From Serratia liquefaciens (GTDB taxonomy: Bacteria > Pseudomonadota > Gammaproteobacteria > Enterobacterales > Enterobacteriaceae), in assembly GCF_027594825.1 (NCBI RefSeq), contig NZ_CP088930.1, positions 310,001-374,000 on the forward strand: a DNA stretch of 64,000 nt, read 5' to 3'. The stretch's first letter is position 1. Every line of letters starts with the position of its first letter. The notes below the pieces were generated by a model. That model worked only from the letters and a program-made list of their open reading frames with translations. It did no database searches and was not told where the DNA came from. The translations under genes were made by a program, and so were the position numbers. Shown here in pieces: positions 7,990 to 16,298 of this stretch.

Positions 7990-9933
7990 CTACTGCTTGG
8001 CGACGGCAGGCGTAACACCGGTATTCGCCAACTCGCCGTACACGACCTGGCCACGGAAGCCGCGCCGCACCTGTTGGAACAAGGCGCGGAAGGCCGGATA
8101 ATCCTGCGCCTGGCAGAGTGCGTCCTTACCACGCACGGCATTCAGCTGTAGCCGATGGTTGACCACCACCTGCTGCCCTTCGAGCTGCCATTCAACCTGG
8201 TATTGACCGGCCGCGTTGCTGAACTGCTGGTTTTTGGGAATGGTGATAATCGGCACGCCGGCGGGCAGGTGCAGACGATAGGTCTCGTCGTACTGCTGCG
8301 CGGTACAGAAGAACGGCGTTTCGTTAGCCGGGGCGGACGTCGTCGAGTAAAGCGTACGGAAAGACTTGCCGCCGGGCGGCGTCGGTACGGCCATTCCGCC
8401 CACTACGCTGAAATCGACATAATCCTCGGCTTTGAATTTGTAACTGTAGGCAAACGGCTTTTTGAGATCGAACGCATCGCCTTGCTTCACGATAACCCCA
8501 CGGCCATCAATGCCTGAGGACGCCATGATGTTCTCTTCGACTCGCGCCCGGTTCTGCTGATTGATTTGCGAGAAATAGCCTCTCAGGTCGATCTCATCCA
8601 CCTCCCCCAGCTTGCGTTCGGTTTGGCCGCGCATATTACCCGCTTTATCGAAGTAGAAGTCCACGCTGAGCGACGTATTGTTACGCTGTTCGTCGTTATC
8701 CGGGGTACGCGCCAGTTTGGCTTCGCGCGTCAGCAGCACCGGTGCCCCAAGATCGGCCCCCGGCAGTTGGCCGAAGCGCGCCCACGGGCTGGTAGAATCC
8801 AGATACAGATTGAACTCCGGCACGTAGGTAATCGCGTGGTTAAACCGGCCCAGCAGCGGCACCGTCGGCAAGATCGGCCCTTGATCCATGCCGATCAGCA
8901 CCGGTGAACTGACGATGCCCTTGGCGGCCAGCAACGCCTCTAGCATCACCACATGATCCTTGCAGTCGCCATAGTGATTATCCAGGATGCTCTGCGCCGA
9001 ATTCGGCTCCAGCCCGCCGTTGCCCAAATAGACCGCAACGTAACGAATATTCTGTGCCACCCAGCGATAAATCGCCGCCGTCTGCTCACGACGGTCGCTG
9101 ATGCCGTCGGTAATTTTATCCGCCAACGCCTGGATCGCCGGGGTCACTTTGGCCGCCTGACTGGCTTTCTGTTGATAGGCTTTGGCCAGCTGTGGCCATT
9201 CGCGGTAGGTACTGGCCATGATGGTTGGGCTGAATGTCCAGCTGTTCGCCGACCAGTTTTGCGCTTCCAGCGGTTCACTGCGCCGGTAGTGCCAGCGCCA
9301 GTGGGCCTGACCGTCACGGATCTGCGGCTTATCTGCGCCCTCTACGCCTCGGGTAAAGACATGCATCGGCACATTGGCCGGCGCCTGCAAATTGACCTCA
9401 GCGTCATCAAACTGGTCGAAGACGCTGAAGGTCTCCCACAGGCCGAAGTAGTCCGGGAAATACGGGGTATTTTGCGTGCGCAACACCTGATACACCACGC
9501 GAGAACCCGGCGCCAGGTTGGAGAAGACGATCACCCTTACCTTGCGATCGGCATACAGCGGCGCAGAGGCACTGGAGTAGCTTTCCTGGGTATAAATGCG
9601 ATCGGGCGCGACATCATGGCGCTGTCCATCGGCCGTCAGCGTATAGGCTGAAACCACCTTCAGCGTTTCCATTTTTTCGCTGTAGCTCAGGCGGATCTGG
9701 CTGAACTTCTCCACCGCCGCCTTGGTTTTGAGCAGCACCTCGTAACTCTCGGTCTTGGTGTTGCTGGCATTGGCATTGACTTGATAATCCGCGCGGTAAC
9801 GCACAAAGCTGAAATCATTGCTAACGGCGGCATCCTTGGCGGCAACCGCGGGGGCCTCCACGGCCAACAGCGTTGCCGGGTGTGTTGCCGCCAGTCCAGC
9901 GGCCAACACGAGTGAAGGGATGACAATTTTCAT
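7990..9933 (-). CDS. DUF3857 / transglutaminase-like periplasmic protein
   Basis: Exported 647-residue protein with an N-terminal signal peptide, a DUF3857 domain (about 45-230) and a transglutaminase/cysteine-protease-like core (about 265-390). The expected triad is present: Cys324 (YGDCKDHVV), His366 (RFNHAITYV) and Asp379 (YLDSTSPWARFG). The remaining C-terminal region looks beta-rich. SD AAGGA precedes the ATG. The substrate is unknown; relatives are often found next to other surface or peptide-processing genes. A Fur-like box lies 85-99 bp before the start codon. The convergent bidirectional hairpin at 7942-7984 ends the transcript. Confidence 0.85.
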   Translation of the reverse strand: MKIVIPSLVLAAGLAATHPATLLAVEAPAVAAKDAAVSNDFSFVRYRADYQVNANASNTKTESYEVLLKTKAAVEKFSQIRLSYSEKMETLKVVSAYTLTADGQRHDVAPDRIYTQESYSSASAPLYADRKVRVIVFSNLAPGSRVVYQVLRTQNTPYFPDYFGLWETFSVFDQFDDAEVNLQAPANVPMHVFTRGVEGADKPQIRDGQAHWRWHYRRSEPLEAQNWSANSWTFSPTIMASTYREWPQLAKAYQQKASQAAKVTPAIQALADKITDGISDRREQTAAIYRWVAQNIRYVAVYLGNGGLEPNSAQSILDNHYGDCKDHVVMLEALLAAKGIVSSPVLIGMDQGPILPTVPLLGRFNHAITYVPEFNLYLDSTSPWARFGQLPGADLGAPVLLTREAKLARTPDNDEQRNNTSLSVDFYFDKAGNMRGQTERKLGEVDEIDLRGYFSQINQQNRARVEENIMASSGIDGRGVIVKQGDAFDLKKPFAYSYKFKAEDYVDFSVVGGMAVPTPPGGKSFRTLYSTTSAPANETPFFCTAQQYDETYRLHLPAGVPIITIPKNQQFSNAAGQYQVEWQLEGQQVVVNHRLQLNAVRGKDALCQAQDYPAFRALFQQVRRGFRGQVVYGELANTGVTPAVAKQ

Positions 9934-10017
9934 CTTCGTTCCTTGAAGTTTTTAAACGATAACAGTGACATTGATAAAGTACTGACCACTGGCGCAAGAG
10001 CGGCACACTAATACAAT

Positions 10018-10032
10018 TGAGAATCGTTTTCA
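10018..10032. promoter_or_regulatory. Fur-like box upstream of DUF3857 gene
   Basis: TGAGAATCGTTTTCA fits the 7-1-7 Fur pattern TGATAAT-N-ATTATCA at 11 of 14 positions and is nearly symmetric. It lies in the 131-bp gap before the minus-strand DUF3857 gene. Confidence 0.5.
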
Positions 10033-10064
10033 ATAAAATACCGTTTGAGTCCGGTGTGCCTGAC

Positions 10065-10634
10065 TTAACCCTGCTCTATCAACATGACAGCCGTGGTATC
10101 GCTCTCCAAAGCATCAAAAATATGCTCGCGGTCGGCAGAATAACTGATGTAATCCCCGGCGTTTAATTCTACCGGCTGGTCCTTAGGCCCGACTAACGCC
10201 CTGCCGCTGCTGATAATCACATGCTCAATGGTGCCCGGCATATGCGGCCGCGAAATGCGGGCTTCGCCCGGTTGAACCTGTAGACGGTAAATATCGCGCT
10301 GTGCCCCTGGCGGACAGGTCGCCAACAAGGTGGCGGCGTAGTTGGCCTGTTCGGAAACCGTGGTTACCCCTTCATGGGCGCGGATCACCTGAACGTGTTG
10401 GCGTGGCTGAGAAATCAACCGGCTGACCGGCACATCCAGCGCCATCGCCAACGCCCACAAAGTTTCCAGGCTGGGGTTGCCGCTGCCGGTTTCCAACTGC
10501 GAAAGCGTCGATTTTGCAATGCCGGCTCGGCGAGCCAATTCGGTCACTGAGAGGCCCAATCGCTCGCGTTCACGGCGAATGGCGGCCGAAAGCAGGCCGA
10601 TTGGCGTAGCGTTATTGCTGACAAAGTCGCTCAT
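10065..10634 (-). CDS. XRE-family regulator with C-terminal cupin domain
   Basis: A 189-residue repressor-type regulator. The N-terminal HTH (about 15-72) contains LSVTELARRAGIAKSTLSQLETG. The C-terminal cupin domain (about 110-185) carries HMPGTIEHVIISSG and HIFDALE and is expected to bind a small ligand. Regulators of this build usually control an adjacent transporter or catabolic gene. Here the gene is divergent from an EamA exporter with a shared 129-bp promoter region full of TGTTCA half-sites, so autoregulation together with control of the exporter is the simplest reading. The effector is unknown. Confidence 0.88.
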   Translation of the reverse strand: MSDFVSNNATPIGLLSAAIRRERERLGLSVTELARRAGIAKSTLSQLETGSGNPSLETLWALAMALDVPVSRLISQPRQHVQVIRAHEGVTTVSEQANYAATLLATCPPGAQRDIYRLQVQPGEARISRPHMPGTIEHVIISSGRALVGPKDQPVELNAGDYISYSADREHIFDALESDTTAVMLIEQG

Positions 10635-10707
10635 TGTTCACCATATCGTTCATTCGTTCGACTTGACGAACACCCATCAGGTGTTCATCATAATGTTCAG
10701 TTGTTCA
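10635..10707. promoter_or_regulatory. divergent operator/promoter region with TGTTCA half-sites
   Basis: GAACACC (10668-10674) and GGTGTTC (10680-10686) form a perfect inverted repeat with a 5-bp spacer. Further TGTTCA copies start at 10635, 10694 and 10702. TTGACG (10664-10669) and CATAAT (10689-10694) give a possible promoter for the exporter, and the inverted repeat lies between them, a layout expected for repression. Confidence 0.55.
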
Positions 10708-10763
10708 TTTTAATGATAACCGCCTACGGCGGCAAGCGCAGCGCGCTATCAGGGAGAAAGCAA

Positions 10764-11675
10764 ATGAAGATAAAAACCGGTGGCGTGTTGCAGATGACCC
10801 TCGCCATGGTCATTTCCGGTACCGTGGGCTGGCCGGTGGTGCTGCTGGGGCAGCCGCCCGCCACGGTGGTTTTCTGGCGCTGCGCGTTTGGCGCGCTAGC
10901 GATGCTGATCGCCTGCGCCCTGCTTGGCCTGCTTAAAAAAGGCATGCTGACCCGACGTCAGGCTGCCATTGCGGTGCTGGGCGGCATCGCCCTGGTGCTG
11001 AACTGGGTAATGTTGTTTGGCGCTTACACCCATGCCTCTATTGCGGTGGCGACCGTCACCTACCACGTCCAGCCCTTTATGTTGGTTGGGCTCGGGGTGC
11101 TGTTTTTCGGCGAAAAAATGACGGCATCCAAGTTTGGCTGGCTGGTACTGGCCTTCGTCGGCATGCTGCTGATCATTAGCGGTAAACAAGATGGCGGCGA
11201 TGCCAGTGCCGATTACTTCACTGGCGTGTTATTGGCGCTGGGCGCAGCCTTTATGTATGCGGTAGCGGCGGCGATCGTCAAGCGTTTGAAAGAGGTACCA
11301 CCGCACCTGATCGTGCTGATCCAGCTCACCCTGGGCGTCGTGCTGCTGGCGCCGTTCGCCGGCTGGGCCCAACTGCCGTCAACGGCCAACGGCTGGTTGC
11401 TGCTGGCGACCCTGGGTCTGGTGCACACCGGGCTGATGTCTTCGCTGCTGTACAGCGCAATCCAGAAAATCCCCACCGCCCTGGTAGGCGCGTTGTCTTT
11501 CATCTATCCGTTGGTGGCGATTATCGTCGACTGGGCGGTATTCGGACACCGCCTTAGCCTGATGCAACTGTCGGGCGCCGCCGCCATCTTGCTTGCGGCG
11601 GCGGGCATGAATTTTGGCTGGCGGCTGGTGCGGGAAAATCGGGCTAATCGCCCTTCATCCGATAACGCGGCATAA
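10764..11675 (+). CDS. EamA/DMT-family exporter
   Basis: Inner-membrane transporter of 303 residues with about ten hydrophobic segments in two EamA repeats (about 8-140 and 155-290), the drug/metabolite transporter fold. ATG 10764 is chosen because AGGGAG lies 7 bases upstream; the frame is open another 63 bases but without a ribosome site. The internal duplication and the motif AVATVTYHVQPFMLVGLGVLFFGEK (first repeat end) are typical. It is divergent from an XRE-cupin regulator, which probably controls it. The substrate is unknown; amino acids or related metabolites are common for this family. Confidence 0.88.
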   Translation: MKIKTGGVLQMTLAMVISGTVGWPVVLLGQPPATVVFWRCAFGALAMLIACALLGLLKKGMLTRRQAAIAVLGGIALVLNWVMLFGAYTHASIAVATVTYHVQPFMLVGLGVLFFGEKMTASKFGWLVLAFVGMLLIISGKQDGGDASADYFTGVLLALGAAFMYAVAAAIVKRLKEVPPHLIVLIQLTLGVVLLAPFAGWAQLPSTANGWLLLATLGLVHTGLMSSLLYSAIQKIPTALVGALSFIYPLVAIIVDWAVFGHRLSLMQLSGAAAILLAAAGMNFGWRLVRENRANRPSSDNAA

Positions 11676-11678
11676 AAC

Positions 11679-11714
11679 CGGCGGGATGCCGACTTGGGGT
11701 TCCCGCCGAATTTT
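11679..11714 (+). terminator. likely terminator of EamA gene
   Basis: CGGCGGGA (11679-11686) pairs with TCCCGCCG (11701-11708), followed by AATTTT. It sits in the short convergent gap before the M16 protease gene. Confidence 0.6.
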
Positions 11715-11728
11715 AGCGTTGCCTGACG

Positions 11729-14524
11729 TTACTGCGCATTTTTTGCCGGACTTAACGTAAAGACTTTTGGATTTTTGCCTATCCACTGCGCCGCCAGTCC
11801 GTTGAGTTGTTCAACGGTTACGGCATCCAGCAAAGTGTCTTCCTGAGCCAACGACGCAAAGTTTCCGTCATCAGCCGCCACCTGCGCCAAGGTGTCTGTC
11901 CAATAGCTGGCGCTGTTTTGGCTGGCCTGTTGTTCGATCCGCCAGGCCTTCTTCGCCTTAATCAACTCTTGCTGGCTGACGCCTTCGCGCGCGGTCTGAT
12001 GCAAAACTTTCAGGGCTATGTCGCTCAGCTCTTTGGCGCGTTGTGGCGCAACGGTAAAATTGAGACGTGCCAGATAATAAGGTTGCGGTAACTTGGCCAG
12101 CAACTGTGAGAACCCCAACGTATAAACCCCACTGGCCTGTTCTCGCAGGGCATAACGTAGGCGCAGGCTGACAATTTTATCCAGCAGTTGTAAACCGAGC
12201 TGGTTCGATTGCGACCATACCGCGTCGGCCGAGAATTGCATGCTGACCATGGTTTTAGGGCTGCTGGCCAGCGGATAATCGGCGTTGAGGCTACGGTGTG
12301 TTGGCACAATGCCAAGATCCCGCCACTGGGAACGCTGCGTTGACGCAGGCAATGCGCCCGGCCAACGTTCCACCCATGTTTGCAAGCGCCGCAGGTCTAT
12401 CGCCCCGCTGAGGGTTAACGTCATGTCCTGAGTCGCAGCAAACAGTTGCTGATGTCGCCGGGACAAACTTTCGACGCTGAAATCGCGCCACGCGCCCTCT
12501 GGCGTCATCAATAACCGATCGCCATTTTGGTAGGCTGCCCGGGTCAGATGGTCCAGAAACTGCCGTTCGACCGGCTGTTTTGCCAGACTGAGGGCAAAGG
12601 CCTGTTTTTGCTGTTCCAGTTTGTTGGCGTCAAACTGCGGCGCGGTGATTTTCAGATATAACAGCTGTAACAACGTTTCCAACTGTTCCGGCGGTGCCGA
12701 ACCCCGCAGCCCGTGATAAAGCATTTCATCATAGGGCGTGAGGCTAATGTCGTTCTGCTTGTTCAGCCTGGCCAACTGACGGGCACTGTACGGGCCGTAG
12801 CCACTGGCTTCTGGCAAACGCATGGCCCAGTTGACTTCACCGACACCGTTGGCCGCTTCTAACGAGCGTCCTCCTGGAATACGCAATGACAGTTGAATGT
12901 CGTCTTTCAGGCTATTGTCCGCTTTGACGATCACCCGCAATCCGTTACTCAGGGTCCATTGCTCACTTCCGGCCACCGGCAGCTTCTGCCGGGCGATGAT
13001 TTTGCCCGACGCTGGCGAACTCAGTGACAATGTCACAGGCTTTGCCGTTAACGTGAAGGGGCCGGGCTGAGAATGGCGAATGCTTTCCCAGAGCGCCGCC
13101 AATTGCCGCGTGTCCAGCTTGTTTTTATCGCTGTCGGGGCCGATAAGCGCCAGGCGCGGTGATCCCACCGTCAGCAATTCAGCCACCTGCGCCTGAATAT
13201 GTTTCACCGTGATGGCATCGAGCCAGGCCTGCGTCATCGCCAACTGCTGCTGTTTGTTAAGCATCGGCAGATCAAACTCGATGGCGGTCGTCAGATTATC
13301 CGCCAGATAATCATGCTGATAGCGCCCTTCTGCCGCAGCCTGTTGGCGTAATTTGGTTAAGACCTGTTGGCGCGCAGCGTCCAGTTCTTGCTTGCTGACC
13401 TCTGCGCTGGCCAGGCGTTGCAACTCGACGAACAGCAAGCGTAGCGCTCCAGCATAGTCGTCGTCTTTAGGACGGGCGATCAGCAAATGCTGAATGCGTT
13501 GGTTATCCAATAGCGCGCCCTGTTGATTGATGCTGGCCATCGGGAGCATTTCGTTATCGACCAGCAGCGAGAGTCGCCGGTTAAGTATGTTGAGCCATAA
13601 GGTATCCAGCAAATCGCGCCATTGACCATTGTCGGTATTCAATGCCTGCGGCAGATCGCGCTGAATGCTCAACTGGATAATCCGTGTTCCCTGCTCAGGG
13701 TCCAGTATTGTGGTGGTCAATAATCCAGACTGTGGCGCAAACCTTTTCCAATCGGGATTGTCTTGCGCGGGATGGGCCGGTTTCGGCATCGCAAACAGGC
13801 TGCTCACCTGTTGACGCACCCTGCCGGGGTCGAATGCGCCGACCACCACCAACGCCATACGCTGTGGCTGGTACCATTGTTGATAATAGCCCATCGCATC
13901 GGCAACGGGCGCTTGCTCTACGACGTCCAGCAGGCCAATAGGATCACGCTCCGCATAGCGGCTACCCTGATAGCGCAAATCTTGCAGCGACTGGTTGATA
14001 CGAGACCCCACCCCTTGGCGCAAACGCCACTCTTCAACAATCACCTGGCGTTCCTTTTGGAAAGCATCCGGCTCGAAACTGATCCCCCCCGCCCAGTCCG
14101 CCAAAATGCGCAGACCCAGCTGCACTTGCTTTTCGTCGGCCTTCGGCAACGAAAGCTTGTAGGTGGTGGCGTTGAGACTGGTGGCCGCGTTCACGTGACT
14201 GCCCAGAGTAATACCCTGCTTTTCCAGCGATTTAAAACTGCTGGCACCGGGGAAATGGCGAGTCCCCTTAAAGGCCATATGCTCGACAAAATGAGCCAGT
14301 CCGCGCTGCCGTTCGGTTTCCTGCAGCGAACCGCTGTTCACGATCAGCCGTAATTCGGCACCGGGTTGCGATCGCGGCAACAGATAGACCTGAATGCCGT
14401 TATCCAGCTTGAAGTGGTGTAAATCAGCCCGCAACGGCAGGGGTTGAGGGCCGGCGCCTTTTTGGGATGGCGCACAGCCCAGCAGCAGGACCAACAGAGG
14501 GATCATGACGAGCCGGTTCAACAT
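11729..14524 (-). CDS. pqqL: M16 zinc protease lipoprotein, PqqL/FusC type
   Basis: Periplasmic pitrilysin-family protease of 931 residues, organised as an active and an inactive M16 half. A lipobox (LVLLLGC, Cys17) marks it as a lipoprotein. The inverted zinc site HFVEH is at 78-82, with the third ligand in the EE pair at 164-165. The second half lacks an HxxEH. In Pectobacterium FusC and E. coli PqqL this protease cuts imported iron proteins such as ferredoxin to release iron. The start overlaps the upstream ABC transporter gene by 7 bp, so translation is probably coupled. Last gene of a minus-strand iron-import operon (receptor, ABC transporter, protease). Confidence 0.88.
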   Translation of the reverse strand: MLNRLVMIPLLVLLLGCAPSQKGAGPQPLPLRADLHHFKLDNGIQVYLLPRSQPGAELRLIVNSGSLQETERQRGLAHFVEHMAFKGTRHFPGASSFKSLEKQGITLGSHVNAATSLNATTYKLSLPKADEKQVQLGLRILADWAGGISFEPDAFQKERQVIVEEWRLRQGVGSRINQSLQDLRYQGSRYAERDPIGLLDVVEQAPVADAMGYYQQWYQPQRMALVVVGAFDPGRVRQQVSSLFAMPKPAHPAQDNPDWKRFAPQSGLLTTTILDPEQGTRIIQLSIQRDLPQALNTDNGQWRDLLDTLWLNILNRRLSLLVDNEMLPMASINQQGALLDNQRIQHLLIARPKDDDYAGALRLLFVELQRLASAEVSKQELDAARQQVLTKLRQQAAAEGRYQHDYLADNLTTAIEFDLPMLNKQQQLAMTQAWLDAITVKHIQAQVAELLTVGSPRLALIGPDSDKNKLDTRQLAALWESIRHSQPGPFTLTAKPVTLSLSSPASGKIIARQKLPVAGSEQWTLSNGLRVIVKADNSLKDDIQLSLRIPGGRSLEAANGVGEVNWAMRLPEASGYGPYSARQLARLNKQNDISLTPYDEMLYHGLRGSAPPEQLETLLQLLYLKITAPQFDANKLEQQKQAFALSLAKQPVERQFLDHLTRAAYQNGDRLLMTPEGAWRDFSVESLSRRHQQLFAATQDMTLTLSGAIDLRRLQTWVERWPGALPASTQRSQWRDLGIVPTHRSLNADYPLASSPKTMVSMQFSADAVWSQSNQLGLQLLDKIVSLRLRYALREQASGVYTLGFSQLLAKLPQPYYLARLNFTVAPQRAKELSDIALKVLHQTAREGVSQQELIKAKKAWRIEQQASQNSASYWTDTLAQVAADDGNFASLAQEDTLLDAVTVEQLNGLAAQWIGKNPKVFTLSPAKNAQ

Positions 14525-16215
14525 GGTGGTGTAACTCCGTGATTATTCACCGAGGCCTCATCAAGCGCATAGCAGCGCTCGGCGATATCGGCCAGGAAAG
14601 CCTGGTGGCTGACCAATAACACCGCGCTTTGCGGAAGTTGTTGTTTCAGCAACAGTAGAAGATGACGGGCGCTGGATTTGTCCAACGCGGAGGTGGTTTC
14701 GTCCAATAAGACCAATGCAGGACGGTTAAGCAGCAGCCTGGCGAACATCACGCGTTGCTGTTCTCCTCCGGATAAGCGCTGCTGCCAGTCGGTCGATAGC
14801 GCCAGTTGCGCAACCAACTGAGGCAGCCCAACCTGCGTCAATACCTGGCGATAGCGTGCCTCGCTGAAATTGCCGCGGGACAGCGGGTACGCCAGCAGGT
14901 CATCCAGCCGTTCAACCGGCAGATAGAGACGCTGAGGGATCCAGCACACCCTGTCGCTACGGTGGATCTGTCCTTGAAAGTGCGACCAATGTCCGCTCAG
15001 CGTTCGCAACAACGTAGACTTTCCTATGCCGGAACGGCCCTGAATCAACGACAAACTACCGGCTGTGGCGGTAATGGCGACGTTCTCCAACAGCGTGCTC
15101 CCCTCCGCCGTCTTGACGTCCAGCGTCGCTTGCAACGGCGTGGCCAGATCCGCCGCATTGTCCGTCGGATCATTGGCCGGGGCATCCAGCAGTACGACAA
15201 AGTTGTAAAGACGGGTCACGGTAGCCTGCCAGGCGGCAATTTCCCGATAAGAGAAAATAAACCACCCCAAGGCTCCAGCCACTTGCGCAAAGGATTGACG
15301 GATCTGCATCAGCCCGCCCAGCAGCAATTCGCCGGCGAGAAACTTGGGCAATGCAAAGAAGATCGGCGCCAGCGCACTCAATTGCTGATAACCGACGGTG
15401 AAGAATGAAAGGTTTTTTTCGTAACGGATCAGTTGGTACCAGTTTTCCGCCACGGCGGCGAAACGGGAAAGCAGCGCCGCTTGTTCATGCCGCTCGCCTC
15501 TTTGACCGGCTATCGCGTCGCTGGCCTCGCGGCGGGCAATCAGCCCACTGCGATAGTCCGCCTCGCGCCGCTGTTTTTCCATATTGAGCCGGCGCAGTGG
15601 ATAGCCAATCCAATGCGTCAATCCAATAGCCAGCAAGGTGTAGACAATACAGACCCAGAACATGTAGCCAGGCAGACGCCAACTGCGTTGCATCAGCTCA
15701 AAATTAAGGCTGCCGGACAGTTGCCAGAGAATGGTGGCGAATGAAATCAGGGTCAGCATCGAATGCAGAAAGGTGATCAGCAATCGCAGGCTGGACTCAA
15801 TCAGCAACCGCACGTCTTCCGCGATGCGTTGGTCCGGGTTATCTGGCACCAGCGCATTGATTTTCAGATCGTAGTGGCGACCGTCCGCCGACAGCCAGCG
15901 CGCCAGAACATGCTGGGTCATACCGATACGCCATCGCATGATCAAGCGTTGTTTGAGGTAGTCAGCAAAGACCACCACCAGGATCAATGCGGTGATAATC
16001 AGCAAGAAGTCCTGCAGCAAACGATACAGCGACTGGCTGTTGAGCTGCTGCAGCGCATTATAGAACTCGCCGTTCCACTGGTTGAGACGCACGTTGAACC
16101 AGACCGATGACAGGCTCATTGCCAACACCACCAAAAGCAGCAGCCATGACCACAGCGCCGCACGCCGCCCCCAGAAAGGGGCGGCAAGATAACAAAATTG
16201 CTTCAAAGTTTTCAT
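14518..16215 (-). CDS. yddA: YddA/FusD-type ABC transporter (fused permease-ATPase)
   Basis: Half-transporter of 565 residues of the SbmA/BacA-like ABC_membrane_2 class. Membrane segments occupy roughly 1-330 and the ATPase domain 365-560. Walker A GRSGIGKS is at 393-400, signature LSGGEQQR at 481-488 and Walker B LVLLDE at 501-506. In the E. coli yddB-yddA-pqqL and Pectobacterium fus loci the equivalent protein is thought to pass protease products across the inner membrane, though the direction is not settled. Its stop codon overlaps the start of the M16 gene, and the receptor gene ends 83 bp upstream. Confidence 0.9.
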   Translation of the reverse strand: MKTLKQFCYLAAPFWGRRAALWSWLLLLVVLAMSLSSVWFNVRLNQWNGEFYNALQQLNSQSLYRLLQDFLLIITALILVVVFADYLKQRLIMRWRIGMTQHVLARWLSADGRHYDLKINALVPDNPDQRIAEDVRLLIESSLRLLITFLHSMLTLISFATILWQLSGSLNFELMQRSWRLPGYMFWVCIVYTLLAIGLTHWIGYPLRRLNMEKQRREADYRSGLIARREASDAIAGQRGERHEQAALLSRFAAVAENWYQLIRYEKNLSFFTVGYQQLSALAPIFFALPKFLAGELLLGGLMQIRQSFAQVAGALGWFIFSYREIAAWQATVTRLYNFVVLLDAPANDPTDNAADLATPLQATLDVKTAEGSTLLENVAITATAGSLSLIQGRSGIGKSTLLRTLSGHWSHFQGQIHRSDRVCWIPQRLYLPVERLDDLLAYPLSRGNFSEARYRQVLTQVGLPQLVAQLALSTDWQQRLSGGEQQRVMFARLLLNRPALVLLDETTSALDKSSARHLLLLLKQQLPQSAVLLVSHQAFLADIAERCYALDEASVNNHGVTPPC

Positions 16216-16298
16216 TAGTGAACCGCTAACCCAGGTTGAGAAATTCCCATGCCTGACCGCCGGGCCTTATTGCCCGGGGTCAAGTTCATCAAAAGGGA

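Noticed and set aside
8953..9651. Plus-strand frame of 232 codons inside the DUF3857 gene
   Set aside because: Antisense to a gene with a clear catalytic triad; no family match and no start signals.
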